From: Nocardia arizonensis
GTDB lineage: Bacteria > Actinomycetota > Actinomycetes > Mycobacteriales > Mycobacteriaceae
Length of the DNA stretch: 64,000 bases
Reading direction: 5' to 3'
Assembly (NCBI RefSeq): GCF_001310275.1
Contig: NZ_LGYZ01000129.1
Location: 186,001-250,000 of the forward strand
The notes beneath the pieces were generated by a model that made no database searches, had not been told where the DNA came from, and saw nothing but the letters and a program-made list of their open reading frames with translations. Of this stretch, positions 9,256 through 17,582 are shown piece by piece. A program made the translations under genes and the position numbers. Numbering within the stretch: the first letter of the stretch is position 1; the number at the start of each line of letters is the position of its first letter.

Positions 9256-10161
9256 TCAGCCGAGATCGGCCAGCGAGGACGCGGAGAACGACCGCTGCGC
9301 CGGACGATTCGAGAAATAGGCGCCGAGCGTGTCGGCCAGATCCGCCGCGGACCATTCCGCGCCATCGGCGTCGAAGCGCTGCTCCACCACGGGCGCCGCC
9401 ATGAGGGCCACCATCGGTCCGTACACGACGAACAGCTGCCCGGTGATCTCGTCGGCCGCGGGCGAGGCGAGATAGGCGACCAGACGGGCCACGTGATCGG
9501 GCGAGAGCGGATCGACGGCGGCGTCGGGGGCGGCGCTGAAGACGGCCTCGGTCATCGCGGTCCGCGCACGGGGGGCGATGGCGTTGGCGCGCACGCCGAA
9601 GCGGGAGAGCCCGCGGGCCGCGGACAGGGTCAGCGCCGTGATACCCGCCTTGGCGGCGCCGTAATTGGCCTGCCCGGGCGGACCGATGAGACCCGCCTCC
9701 GAGGAGGTGTTGATCAGCCTGCCGTACACCGGGCCGTCGAGCTGCTTCGACTTGGCCCGCCAGTACGCGGCGGCATTGCGGGACAGCAGGAAATGTCCGC
9801 GCAGGTGCACCGCGAGTACGGCGTCGAAATCCTCGTCGGACATGTTGAACAGCATCTTGTCGCGGGTGATGCCCGCGTTGTTGACGACGATGTCGACACC
9901 GCCGAACGCGTCGGTCGCGGTGGCGATCAAGGCGTCGGCGGTCGCGGACTCGGCGATGCTGCCCGCGACGAATTCGGCCTTGGCTCCCAGCCCCCTGATC
10001 TGCGCCAAGGTTTCGGCCACCGCGTCGTTCTCGCGCAGATCGTTGACGACCACCGACGCGCCGGCGGCCGCGAGGGCCAATGCCTCGGCCTTGCCGAGAC
10101 CGGCGCCCGCACCCGTGACGATCGCGACCCGACCCGTCAGATCCAATGCCGACGCGTTCAC
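9256..10161 (-). CDS. hsd4A: SDR: 17beta-hydroxysteroid / 3-hydroxyacyl-CoA dehydrogenase (Hsd4A-type)
   Basis: 301 residues from the GTG at 10161, preceded by GAGG seven bases upstream. Classical short-chain dehydrogenase: glycine-rich TGAGAGLG at residues 16-23, NNAG at about 94-97, and a catalytic Ser (153/154), Tyr167 and Lys171 in YGAAK. The C-terminal about 45 residues extend beyond a minimal SDR. It occupies the place of Rv3502c in M. tuberculosis, next to yrbE4A and fdxD. Orthologues (Hsd4A) oxidise the 22-hydroxyacyl-CoA of the sterol side chain and can act on 17beta-hydroxysteroids. A KstR site lies 88 bases upstream. Confidence 0.85.
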   Translation of the reverse strand: MNASALDLTGRVAIVTGAGAGLGKAEALALAAAGASVVVNDLRENDAVAETLAQIRGLGAKAEFVAGSIAESATADALIATATDAFGGVDIVVNNAGITRDKMLFNMSDEDFDAVLAVHLRGHFLLSRNAAAYWRAKSKQLDGPVYGRLINTSSEAGLIGPPGQANYGAAKAGITALTLSAARGLSRFGVRANAIAPRARTAMTEAVFSAAPDAAVDPLSPDHVARLVAYLASPAADEITGQLFVVYGPMVALMAAPVVEQRFDADGAEWSAADLADTLGAYFSNRPAQRSFSASSLADLG

Positions 10162-10248
10162 GACACGGCCTCGCTGCCCTCGGCGATGGCCGGCGCGTCG
10201 CACACCCTGTTGCCGAATGGCTGTGTTAGCTTGCTCACGGGCCGACTT

Positions 10249-10262
10249 TAGAACGTGTTCCT
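10249..10262. promoter_or_regulatory. KstR operator upstream of hsd4A
   Basis: TAGAACGTGTTCCT matches the KstR motif except for the final base. It sits between the 3' end of fdxD (stop at 10282) and the hsd4A start at 10161, so hsd4A may have its own KstR-controlled promoter as well as read-through from fdxD. Confidence 0.8.
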
Positions 10263-10281
10263 ACAATTGGGCAAGCACCGC

Positions 10282-10470
10282 TCACTCCAGTTTGAGCGCC
10301 GCCTTCGGGCACTGCGCCACCGCGTCCTCGACATCGGCGAGCAGGTTCGCCGGCACCTCGGCGACCAGAATGTGCAGTTGGTCGTCATCATCGAGTTCGA
10401 ACACGTCGGGCGCGAATCCGACACAGATTCCATTCGCTTCGCACTGATCGAGATCGACCGAGACCTTCAT
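10282..10470 (-). CDS. fdxD: Small [3Fe-4S]-type ferredoxin
   Basis: 62 residues, acidic. Three cysteines (Cys10, Cys16 and Cys54, the last followed by Pro) fit the CxxNGxC...CP pattern; the second Cys of a [4Fe-4S] site is replaced by Asn13, pointing to a [3Fe-4S] cluster. Such ferredoxins typically donate electrons to cytochromes P450. The position between hsd4A and fadE26 matches fdxD (Rv3503c). CYP125 encoded at about 27-28 kb is a plausible acceptor, but this is inference. It is divergent from fadE26, sharing the intergenic KstR site. Confidence 0.88.
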   Translation of the reverse strand: MKVSVDLDQCEANGICVGFAPDVFELDDDDQLHILVAEVPANLLADVEDAVAQCPKAALKLE

Positions 10471-10557
10471 GAGAACTCCTTACCGAAAACTTCTGATCCG
10501 AGTCTACGAGCCGGTCGGGCCGCACGTGCGGCTACCGGCCGTATCGATGGTCAATAC

Positions 10558-10571
10558 TGGAACATGTTTCA
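10558..10571. promoter_or_regulatory. KstR operator between fdxD and fadE26
   Basis: TGGAACATGTTTCA matches TNNAACNNGTTNNA at every fixed position. It lies in the divergent gap (10471-10625), 55 bases upstream of the fadE26 start and 87 upstream of fdxD, and could repress both directions. Confidence 0.88.
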
Positions 10572-10625
10572 GTCCATATGCAATCATCGGATCAACCGCA
10601 TCCGACGAAGGCTAGAGGTTTTGCC

Positions 10626-11819
10626 ATGCGCATCGCGTATACGCCGCAGCAGGAAGAGCTCCGCGCGGAGCTGCGCGACTACTTCGCGCGGCTGATCACA
10701 CCGGAACGCCGAGCCGCGTTGAGCGCCACCACCGGAGAATACGGCCACGGCAACGTCTACCGCGAGGTCGTGCGGGAGATGGGCCGCGACGGCTGGCTCA
10801 CGCTGGCCTGGCCCGAGGAATTCGGCGGGCAGGACCGCCCGACCATGGATCAGCTGATCTTCACCGACGAAGCCGCCATCGCGGGCGCGCCGGTTCCGTT
10901 CCTGACCATCAACTCCGTCGCGCCGACGCTCATGCACTACGGCAGCGAGGAACAGAAGCGGTTCTTCCTGCCCAAGATCGCCGCGGGCGAACTGCACTTC
11001 TCCATCGGCTACTCCGAACCCGGCGCGGGCACCGACCTCGCGGCCCTGCGCACCAGCGCGGTGCGCGACGGCGACGATTACGTGATCAACGGCCAGAAGA
11101 TGTGGACCAGCCTCATCGCCTACGCCGACTACATATGGCTCGCCGTGCGCACCGATCCGACGGCCAGGAAGCACAAGGGCATCAGCATGCTCATCGTGCC
11201 GACCACCGCCGAGGGCTTCTCCTGGACCCCCGTGCACACCATGGCCGGACCGGACACCAGCGCCACCTATTACCAGGACGTGCGGGTTCCGGTGAGCTCA
11301 CTGGTCGGGCAGGAGAACGGCGGCTGGGCGCTGATCACCAACCAGCTCAACCACGAGCGGGTCGCGCTGACCTCGGCGGGGCCGCTGGGGGTCGCGCTGA
11401 ACCAGACCGTCGAGTGGGCGCGCACCACCAAGGCCGCCGACGGGTCGCGGGTCATCGACAAGGAATGGGTACAGGTCAATCTGGCCAAGGTGCACGCCAA
11501 GGTGGAGTACCTCAAACTGCTGAACTGGGAGATCGCCAGCCGCGCCGACCAGGGCGGCGATGCCGCGCCGCGGCCGTGGGACGCCTCCACCTGCAAGGTG
11601 TACGGCACCGAACTGTCCACCGAGGCATACCGGCTGCTCATGGAGGTGCTCGGCCCGCAGGCGTATCTGCGCCAGGACTCCCCCGGCGCGCAACTGCGCG
11701 GACGCCTCGAACGCATGCATCGCGCGGCGCTGATCCTGACCTTCGGCGGCGGCACCAACGAGGTGCAGCGCGACATCATCGCCATGACCGCACTGCGCCA
11801 GCCCGCCGCGGCCCGCTGA
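10626..11819 (+). CDS. fadE26: Acyl-CoA dehydrogenase FadE26 (ChsE4-type alpha subunit)
   Basis: 397 residues from the ATG at 10626 (MRIAYTPQQEELR), with AGAGG upstream. ACAD fold: SEPGAGTDLA in the middle domain, the YVINGQKMWTS strand, and the C-terminal FGGGTNEVQRDIIA, which binds the flavin adenine moiety and marks the alpha-type subunit. With the next gene it should form the alpha2beta2 steroid dehydrogenase ChsE4-ChsE5, which introduces a double bond in the C26-oyl-CoA sterol side chain (Rv3504-Rv3505 in M. tuberculosis). FadE27 starts 20 bases downstream. Confidence 0.92.
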   Translation: MRIAYTPQQEELRAELRDYFARLITPERRAALSATTGEYGHGNVYREVVREMGRDGWLTLAWPEEFGGQDRPTMDQLIFTDEAAIAGAPVPFLTINSVAPTLMHYGSEEQKRFFLPKIAAGELHFSIGYSEPGAGTDLAALRTSAVRDGDDYVINGQKMWTSLIAYADYIWLAVRTDPTARKHKGISMLIVPTTAEGFSWTPVHTMAGPDTSATYYQDVRVPVSSLVGQENGGWALITNQLNHERVALTSAGPLGVALNQTVEWARTTKAADGSRVIDKEWVQVNLAKVHAKVEYLKLLNWEIASRADQGGDAAPRPWDASTCKVYGTELSTEAYRLLMEVLGPQAYLRQDSPGAQLRGRLERMHRAALILTFGGGTNEVQRDIIAMTALRQPAAAR

Positions 11820-11839
11820 CTCGAAAGCTGGTAACACCC

Positions 11840-12943
11840 ATGGATTTCACACCCACCGAAGCACAGAACGATCTGGGTCACCTGACCGCCGAGGTCACCG
11901 GGAAGCTGGTCACCGCCGACCGGCTGCGTGAACTCGACCGCGCCGGTCGCTTCGACGAGGCGCTGTGGAAGGCGCTCGCCGAGACCGGCGTCCTGGCCGC
12001 GGCCCTGCCCGAGTCCGTCGAAGGCGGCGGATTCGGCGCGCTCGAACAGAGTTCGATCCTGCGTGAACTCGGCAAGTCGGTAGCGGCGGTGCCGTACCTG
12101 TGGTCGATCGTGGTCGGCGCGGGCGCGCTGGCGAACTTCGGCGACGACTCGCAGCGCGCGCTGGCCGCGCGAGCCGGCGCCGGTGCGATCGTGCTGACCG
12201 CGGCGCTGGCCGAGGAACAGAACTGGGAGCCGACCGCGCCCGCGACCACGGCCCGCGAAGTCGACGGCGGCTGGCGGCTGACCGGCGCCAAGACCGCGGT
12301 GCCCTATGCCGCGCACGCCGCGCGAATCCTGGTCTCGACCACCGTGTCCGGCGCGCCCGCGGTATTCCTGGTTGACGCGTCGGATGCCTCGGTGCGAATC
12401 ACCGATCAGCAGGTGGTCGATCTCAGTGCCGAATCCGAGGTCGAATTCACCGACACTCCCGCCGAATTGGTCGCCGCGGTGGACGAGGGCGCGCGAGTCC
12501 TCGACTGGATGCTGAACCGCGCTTGGCTCGGCGTGGCCGCCCAGCAGCTCGGCACCCTGGAGAAGGCGCTGGACCTGGTCGCCGAATACGCCCGCGAGCG
12601 CGAACAATTCGGCAAGGCCATCGGCTCCTTCCAGGCCGTCGCCCAGCGCTTGGCCGATGCCTACATCGACGTGCAGGGCCTGCGCCTGGCCGTCACCCAG
12701 GCCGCCTGGCGCCTGGCCGAGGGCCTGCCCGCCGCCGAGGCCGTCCACACCGCCAAATTCTGGGCCGCCGACGCGGGCCATCGCGTGGCCCACTCCGTCG
12801 TCCACATCCACGGCGGCGTCGGCATCGACCGCGACCACATCGTCCACAACTACTTCACCGCCGCCAAACACAACGAATTCACCCTCGGCGCGGGCACCGA
12901 CCACCTCCGAGCCCTCGGCTCCCTCCTCGCCGCCCCCGCCTGA
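11840..12943 (+). CDS. fadE27: Acyl-CoA dehydrogenase FadE27 (ChsE5-type beta subunit)
   Basis: 367 residues. An ACAD-related protein that lacks the GG(T/S)NEIQR signature; its end instead reads HGGVGIDRDHIVHNYFTAAK, typical of beta subunits of heterotetrameric steroid ACADs. EQFGKAIGSFQAVAQRLAD marks the C-terminal helical domain. It is expected to complete the FadE26-FadE27 enzyme of cholesterol side-chain beta-oxidation. It is the last gene of a two-gene KstR-controlled operon, followed by a strong hairpin. Confidence 0.92.
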   Translation: MDFTPTEAQNDLGHLTAEVTGKLVTADRLRELDRAGRFDEALWKALAETGVLAAALPESVEGGGFGALEQSSILRELGKSVAAVPYLWSIVVGAGALANFGDDSQRALAARAGAGAIVLTAALAEEQNWEPTAPATTAREVDGGWRLTGAKTAVPYAAHAARILVSTTVSGAPAVFLVDASDASVRITDQQVVDLSAESEVEFTDTPAELVAAVDEGARVLDWMLNRAWLGVAAQQLGTLEKALDLVAEYAREREQFGKAIGSFQAVAQRLADAYIDVQGLRLAVTQAAWRLAEGLPAAEAVHTAKFWAADAGHRVAHSVVHIHGGVGIDRDHIVHNYFTAAKHNEFTLGAGTDHLRALGSLLAAPA

Positions 12944-12949
12944 TCCTCC

Positions 12950-12982
12950 CGATGGCCCGCCCGCCCGCCCGGCGGGCCATCG
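12950..12982. terminator. Hairpin terminator after fadE26-fadE27
   Basis: A perfect 11-bp stem, CGATGGCCCGC (12950-12960) with GCGGGCCATCG (12972-12982), loop 11 bases, starts seven bases after the fadE27 stop. There is no T-run, which is common for high-GC actinobacterial terminators. The rest of the gap up to 13392 (about 410 bases) is GC-rich and shows no convincing gene, repeat or operator. Confidence 0.7.
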
Positions 12983-13392
12983 CCGTTGCTCGGCGTCGAG
13001 ACCGTGGACTAACGGCCGCGCTCTCCACACTCGTCCGCATTCCCGCGGCGCACTGCCGAATCGCCTGCCGCCGAGCCGAACTCGCCGTTCGTCGACACCG
13101 TCGGAATCGACCCGCCCGGACGGGGACGGGCCGATTCCTCACGGCCGGACGCGGGTGGCTTCGCCCGCCTCCGTCCCCCGCGCGCGCCCCGGACGCCGGC
13201 ACGAACCGGGCGCGCCGCGGGTTGTTCGGCGGCGGCACGCGCCGCCGAGTTCGGATATTTTCAGGTGAACCTATTTCGTACGGGACGATACAAATGCAGC
13301 CATGTATCGCATGCGAAACCACAACGTGAACTTCGTATTACAGCGCTCGCGTCGCGGGGAACACCCGCGTGTCGGACCCGGACGCGGCCGGA

Positions 13393-14472
13393 TCACGGGG
13401 TCAGTTCGGCGAGCACACTGAATTCGAGGGCGTCGGTGTCGGCCAGGTAGACCGGCTGCGTGGTGTGCGTCCCGCGCACCCGCACCTCACCGCGCGGCCC
13501 CGCGTAGCCGACCCGGTTGGCGTGCCGTTCGATATCGCGCGGATCGAGACTGCGCGCCGCGGCCGCCAGCGCGGCGAACAACAGCATGCCCTCGTAACAG
13601 GATTCGCCGATATTGTTCAGCGCGGGCGCGAAGGCGCCATAGCGCCGCACGTACCGGCTCCCGAAATCCATCCCCGCCGGCGTGACCACGCTCTCGAAAT
13701 AGCCGCTGGCCGTGTAGAGCCCGCGGGTGCTGTCGGGTCCGCCCGCGTAGAGCACGTCCTCGCCGATCATCATGCTCAACCGGATTCGTCCCTCGTCGAG
13801 TCCGGCCGCGGCGAAAGCGCTGTTGAACGCGGCGCTGTCGGCGCCGACCAGCAGTTGCAGCACACCCTGCGCCGGGGAGGTCCTGATCAGGTCGAGCAGC
13901 GGCTCGAACCAGCGGCCGCCCAGTGGGACGAACGCCGCGCCGACGATGTCGATATCGGTGGTGGCCGCGAAATCCCGTGTCACGCGGGCGGTTTCGCGCG
14001 GCCACACGTAGTCGTTGCCGACGATGCACCAGCGCCGCACCCCGAATTCCGCGCGAAGCCAACGCAAGGCCGGGAACAACTGCTGCCCGGGGGTCTCACC
14101 CACCATGTAGACGCCGTCGGCGTTCTCGCCGCCCTCGTAGAAGGTGGTGTAGACATAGGGGATCCGCCCCGCGGTATGGGGTGTGATGACCTTGCGCGCG
14201 TTGGACAGATGCCAGCCGACCACCCCGTCGATCCGCCCGGCCCGCACCATGCGCTCGATCCGCGCCGAGAGCGCGGGCAGCGGCGCGCCCGCGTCCACCG
14301 CGTGCAGCCGCACCGGGCGGTCGAGTATGCCGCCCAAGGCGTTGATCTCCTCGGCGGCCAGGGTGGCGCATGCCTCCGAGGACGGTCCGAACATGCCCGC
14401 CGGACCGCTCAGCGGAATCACCAAGGCGATGTCGACAGTCGCCCGCGCACCGCGAAAATCCCTGTCAACCAT
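13393..14472 (-). CDS. AmiC/UrtA-like periplasmic-binding-fold protein without signal peptide
   Basis: 359 residues from the ATG at 14472. It belongs to the branched-chain amino-acid/amide/urea binding family: it begins directly with the first strand (IALVIPLSGPAGMFGPSS), then AAEEINALGGILDRPVRL, and has VVGWHLSNARKVITP and a TTFYEGGENADGVYMVGE segment like AmiC and UrtA proteins. No signal peptide, lipobox or export signal is visible, and no permease or ATPase gene is nearby. A cytoplasmic ligand sensor, as AmiC is for amides, is therefore more likely than a transport protein. It is divergent from a MarR-family gene with a 62-bp gap. Ligand unknown. Confidence 0.75.
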   Translation of the reverse strand: MVDRDFRGARATVDIALVIPLSGPAGMFGPSSEACATLAAEEINALGGILDRPVRLHAVDAGAPLPALSARIERMVRAGRIDGVVGWHLSNARKVITPHTAGRIPYVYTTFYEGGENADGVYMVGETPGQQLFPALRWLRAEFGVRRWCIVGNDYVWPRETARVTRDFAATTDIDIVGAAFVPLGGRWFEPLLDLIRTSPAQGVLQLLVGADSAAFNSAFAAAGLDEGRIRLSMMIGEDVLYAGGPDSTRGLYTASGYFESVVTPAGMDFGSRYVRRYGAFAPALNNIGESCYEGMLLFAALAAAARSLDPRDIERHANRVGYAGPRGEVRVRGTHTTQPVYLADTDALEFSVLAELTP

Positions 14473-14522
14473 GGAATCACCCCTGCGCGCTTGCGCGCGG
14501 ATATGATGTGTTCGGCGTTGTA

Positions 14523-14528
14523 TATAGT
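14523..14528 (+). promoter_or_regulatory. Probable -10 element for a leaderless marR transcript
   Basis: TATAGT lies six bases before the GTG start at 14535, a spacing that would put the first transcribed base at or next to the start codon. No ribosome-binding site is seen upstream of that GTG, consistent with leaderless translation. No clear -35 element was found. Confidence 0.4.
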
Positions 14529-14534
14529 GCCGAC

Positions 14535-14969
14535 GTGGACGATAGCACCGCCCCCGCCGCATTGGCGGATCTGGCGCGCCTCCTGCGCTCGGCATCGCAG
14601 GAATTGGATCGCGCGATCGCGAACCGGCTGGGCGAGAACACCACCGGCCGCTGGCACGTGCTCGGCGCGGTGGCGGGCGGCGAGGGCCGGTCCATGTCCC
14701 AGCTGAGCGCGGCGACCCTACTCACGGGCGCGAGCCTGACCCGGCTGATAGACGCGATGATCGCCGACAATCTCGTGCACCGCCGGGGCGACGACACCGA
14801 CCGCCGTCGGGTGCTGGTGTTCCCGACCACCCGCGGTCTACACGCGCACCGCGCCATGGCGGCGGCATTGGACGGCAGCGGTCTCGATGAACTCGTCACC
14901 GACCCGCTGCTGAACCGCCTGACCCGCCTGATCGAGGAAGTGCACGCGACCGGCCGCGCGCACGCCTAA
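14535..14969 (+). CDS. MarR-family transcriptional regulator
   Basis: 144 residues from the GTG at 14535. A winged-helix MarR protein: RWHVLGAVAGGEGRSMSQLSAATLLTGASLTRLIDAM is the helix-turn-helix with recognition helix, followed by the wing RRGDDTDRRRVLVFPTTRG. It is divergent from the AmiC-like protein, suggesting control of that gene and of itself. Its 3' end overlaps that of the convergent thioesterase gene by four bases. No KstR site is near, so this pair looks like an accessory unit within the sterol locus. Ligand unknown. Confidence 0.82.
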   Translation: MDDSTAPAALADLARLLRSASQELDRAIANRLGENTTGRWHVLGAVAGGEGRSMSQLSAATLLTGASLTRLIDAMIADNLVHRRGDDTDRRRVLVFPTTRGLHAHRAMAAALDGSGLDELVTDPLLNRLTRLIEEVHATGRAHA

Positions 14970-15790
14970 CCCCGGCGCATCTCGGCGAAGCGCTCCTCGG
15001 CGAAATCCACCGTCCGCTGCGCGTTGGCGACCGCGGTCACGATAGAACTGCCGAAGGCGCCCGCGCGATCGAACAGCGTCGCGGCGCCAACGGAGATGCC
15101 GTCCACGCTCAGGTGGCTGTCACCTTCGACGCCGATGGCGGTGCCCTCGACCGCCCGAGTCAGCGCGATGGTCAGATCGGCATTGATGAATCCGACACCG
15201 ACCGAACTCCAGTTGGTCATCAGACTCGCGGACTCGCCGATGGTCGCCGCCGCCGCGAAGGGCGAGAGCGGCTGTCCGAGGACCGTCGGCACCGGAGTCT
15301 GCCAGCAGCGTTTGCGGCTGCCGTTCTGGTGCTCGGAGAGTTCGCCGCTCCATCCGTCGGGGTGCTCGTCACTGCCCCACAGTGGTCTACCCGGTACGCC
15401 GAGCAGGTCGGCCGGTGGCGGCTTCGGCAGGTCCGTGCGGGTCCACAACTCTCCCGGCGGCTGCTGGGAACGGCGCAGGAACACCGCCGAGGCGCGCGCG
15501 ACCGCCGCACCCTCTTGGACGAGTTCGGCGTCGGCGACTCGAATCCGGTTACCGTCGCGGACGATAGCGGTGCGCACCGTCAGCGGTCGGCGCAGCACCG
15601 GCCGGAACAGGTCGACGGTGAGCCGCGATGGCGTGAAAGCCGATGCGCCGTACTCGATTTCGAGCGAACGCGCGAGCAGCGCGCAGATCGCGGGACCATT
15701 GACCATATCGCGCGCCCACGCGCTGGCGGCATAGGCGAGCGGCTCGAATCCGAGTTCGGTCTGCTCGAAGAATGCAGGCGGCACGGCCAT
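14966..15790 (-). CDS. Acyl-CoA thioesterase-like double-hotdog protein
   Basis: 274 residues. The sequence resembles actinobacterial TesB/4HBT-type thioesterases: an N-terminal hotdog with YAASAWARDMVNGPAICALLAR and SRLTVDLFRPVLRRPLTV, and a second with WSSVGVGFINADLTIALTR and GDSHLSVDGISVGAATLFD. The conserved GDSHLS...G-T-FD pattern near the C-terminus is typical. A housekeeping or sterol acyl-CoA hydrolysis role is possible; the substrate cannot be told from sequence. It faces the MarR gene (4-bp overlap of ends) and lies upstream of the hairpin that ends fadD19. Confidence 0.65.
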   Translation of the reverse strand: MAVPPAFFEQTELGFEPLAYAASAWARDMVNGPAICALLARSLEIEYGASAFTPSRLTVDLFRPVLRRPLTVRTAIVRDGNRIRVADAELVQEGAAVARASAVFLRRSQQPPGELWTRTDLPKPPPADLLGVPGRPLWGSDEHPDGWSGELSEHQNGSRKRCWQTPVPTVLGQPLSPFAAAATIGESASLMTNWSSVGVGFINADLTIALTRAVEGTAIGVEGDSHLSVDGISVGAATLFDRAGAFGSSIVTAVANAQRTVDFAEERFAEMRRG

Positions 15791-15821
15791 CTCGATTCCT
15801 CTCCGGTTCGCACCGATGACT

Positions 15822-15861
15822 GCCGAGGGGCCGCCGCGGCGATCCGCGGCGGCCCCTCGGC
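15822..15861. terminator. Hairpin terminator downstream of fadD19
   Basis: A perfect 18-bp stem, GCCGAGGGGCCGCCGCGG at 15822-15839, with its complement at 15844-15861 and a four-base loop. It lies 11 bases beyond the fadD19 stop, so it should end that transcript before it enters the thioesterase promoter region. No T-run. Confidence 0.78.
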
Positions 15862-15872
15862 GGTGTGCTCGA

Positions 15873-17525
15873 TTATTGCTTGCTGCTCGCCTCTTGGTGT
15901 TCGTCGGCCGGCCTGAGCTCGGTCTGCTCCTTGGCCCAGCGGTAATCGGGCTTGCCTGCCGGTGAGCGCTTGATCTCCGGCACGAACCACAGACTGCGCG
16001 GCAGCTTGTAGGCCGAGATCTCCTGGGTCAGCACCGGACGCAGTTCCTCGAGGGTGGGCCGCTGATCACCGGCGCACTGCACCACCGCGACCACCCGCTG
16101 TCCCCAGCGGTCGTCGGGCACGCCGACCACCAGCGCGTCGAAGACCGCCGGATGCGCCTTGAGCGCGCCCTCGACCTCCTCCGGGTAGATCTTCTCGCCG
16201 CCGCTGTTGATGCTGACCGATCCGCGTCCCAGCATGGTCACCGATCCGTCCTCCTCGACCCGGGCGTAATCACCCGGAATCGAGTAGCGGACGCCGTTGA
16301 ACTCCTTGAAGGTCGCCTTGGTCTTGATCTCGTCGTTGTAGTACCCGACGGGGATGTGTCCCTTGCGGGCCAGGAAGCCGATCTGGCCGGAGCCGGGCAC
16401 CACCGGATTTCCGTCCTCGTCGAGCACCTCGGTGGAGGCGTCGATCTTGACGCGCGGTCCGCCGGTGTGGGTGGCGCCCTTGGTGACCACCGCCAGCCCG
16501 CCGAATCCGGTCTCCGAGGAGCCGATGGAGTCGGTGATCATGGTTTTCGGCAGCAGGTCGATGAACTGGTCCTTGAGCGTCGGGGAGAACAGCGCCGCGC
16601 TGCTGGCCATCGCCCACAGATTGGAATGCCGATACGGCTCACCGGTTCGGGGGTCACCCGTCCGCAGCGCGTCCAGCATGGGACGCGCCATGGCGTCGCC
16701 GGTGATGAAGATCAAATTGACGGTGTGGCGGTCGATGGCCTGCCATACGCCGTGCGGACTGAACTCCGGCAGCATGACGGTCTTGCCGCCGTCGAACAGA
16801 CCGTGGAAGACCGCCGACTGCGAACCGCCGTGGATCAGCGGCGGAATCGGATAGCGCACCAACTGCGGATTGCCCGCGCCGACCTTGGCCTGCTGCCATT
16901 CGTCCTCGATGGCCTCGCCGGTGACGAAATTGATGCCGCCGCCGAGCACCCGCCACCAGTCCTCCTGGCGCCACATCACACCCTTGGGCATACCCGTGGT
17001 GCCGCCGGTGTAGATCATGAAGATGTCGTCGACCGAGCGTTCGCCGAAATCGCGCTCGGCCGAGGCGGCCGCGAGCGCGGTCTCGTATTCCACCGAATCC
17101 GGTGCGGTCGCGACCGTGCCGGCCGTATCGTCGTCGACGACGACCACGGTCTTCAGTTTCGGCGTGTTCGGGCGTACCGCGCTCACCCGGTCGGTGTAGC
17201 GGCGCTCGTGGATGAGCGCGACCATATCCGAGTTGTCGAAGATGTACTGCAACTCGTTCTCGACGTATCGGTAGTTGACGTTGACCAGAATGGCCCGCGC
17301 CTTGAACACCGCGACCATGGTTTCGACGGCCTCGATGGTGTTCCTGGACTGCAAACCGACCTTGTCCCCCGGCTTCACACCCTGTGCTCTCAGGTGATTG
17401 GCCAGCCTATTGGCCCGCTCCTCCAGTTGTGCGTAAGTCACCTCACGGGCGTCGTCCACCAGCGCGACGCGATCGGGCATGAGGTCGATGGTGTGCTCGA
17501 CGAGGTCCGCTATGTTGTAGCTCAC
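15873..17525 (-). CDS. fadD19: Steroid side-chain acyl-CoA synthetase FadD19
   Basis: 550 residues from the GTG at 17525. ANL-superfamily adenylate-forming enzyme: P-loop YTGGTTGMPKGVMW, SIGSSETGFGG (A5 region), GRGSVSINSGGEKIYPEEVE (A8 hinge) and the C-terminal lysine motif RSPAGKPDYRWAKEQTE, which together match FadD19 (Rv3515c) closely. FadD19 activates C26/C24-branched sterol side-chain acids with CoA. It is divergent from echA19 with a KstR operator between, exactly as in M. tuberculosis. Confidence 0.93.
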   Translation of the reverse strand: MSYNIADLVEHTIDLMPDRVALVDDAREVTYAQLEERANRLANHLRAQGVKPGDKVGLQSRNTIEAVETMVAVFKARAILVNVNYRYVENELQYIFDNSDMVALIHERRYTDRVSAVRPNTPKLKTVVVVDDDTAGTVATAPDSVEYETALAAASAERDFGERSVDDIFMIYTGGTTGMPKGVMWRQEDWWRVLGGGINFVTGEAIEDEWQQAKVGAGNPQLVRYPIPPLIHGGSQSAVFHGLFDGGKTVMLPEFSPHGVWQAIDRHTVNLIFITGDAMARPMLDALRTGDPRTGEPYRHSNLWAMASSAALFSPTLKDQFIDLLPKTMITDSIGSSETGFGGLAVVTKGATHTGGPRVKIDASTEVLDEDGNPVVPGSGQIGFLARKGHIPVGYYNDEIKTKATFKEFNGVRYSIPGDYARVEEDGSVTMLGRGSVSINSGGEKIYPEEVEGALKAHPAVFDALVVGVPDDRWGQRVVAVVQCAGDQRPTLEELRPVLTQEISAYKLPRSLWFVPEIKRSPAGKPDYRWAKEQTELRPADEHQEASSKQ

Positions 17526-17535
17526 AAGCTAAAAA

Positions 17536-17549
17536 TAGAACCTGTTACT
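17536..17549. promoter_or_regulatory. KstR operator between fadD19 and echA19
   Basis: TAGAACCTGTTACT matches the KstR motif except the last base. It lies 11 bases upstream of the fadD19 GTG and 34 upstream of the echA19 ATG, placed to control both divergent genes. Confidence 0.82.
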
Positions 17550-17582
17550 GTTTCTGACAAGGCTCGAAAATAGGAGAATCCC

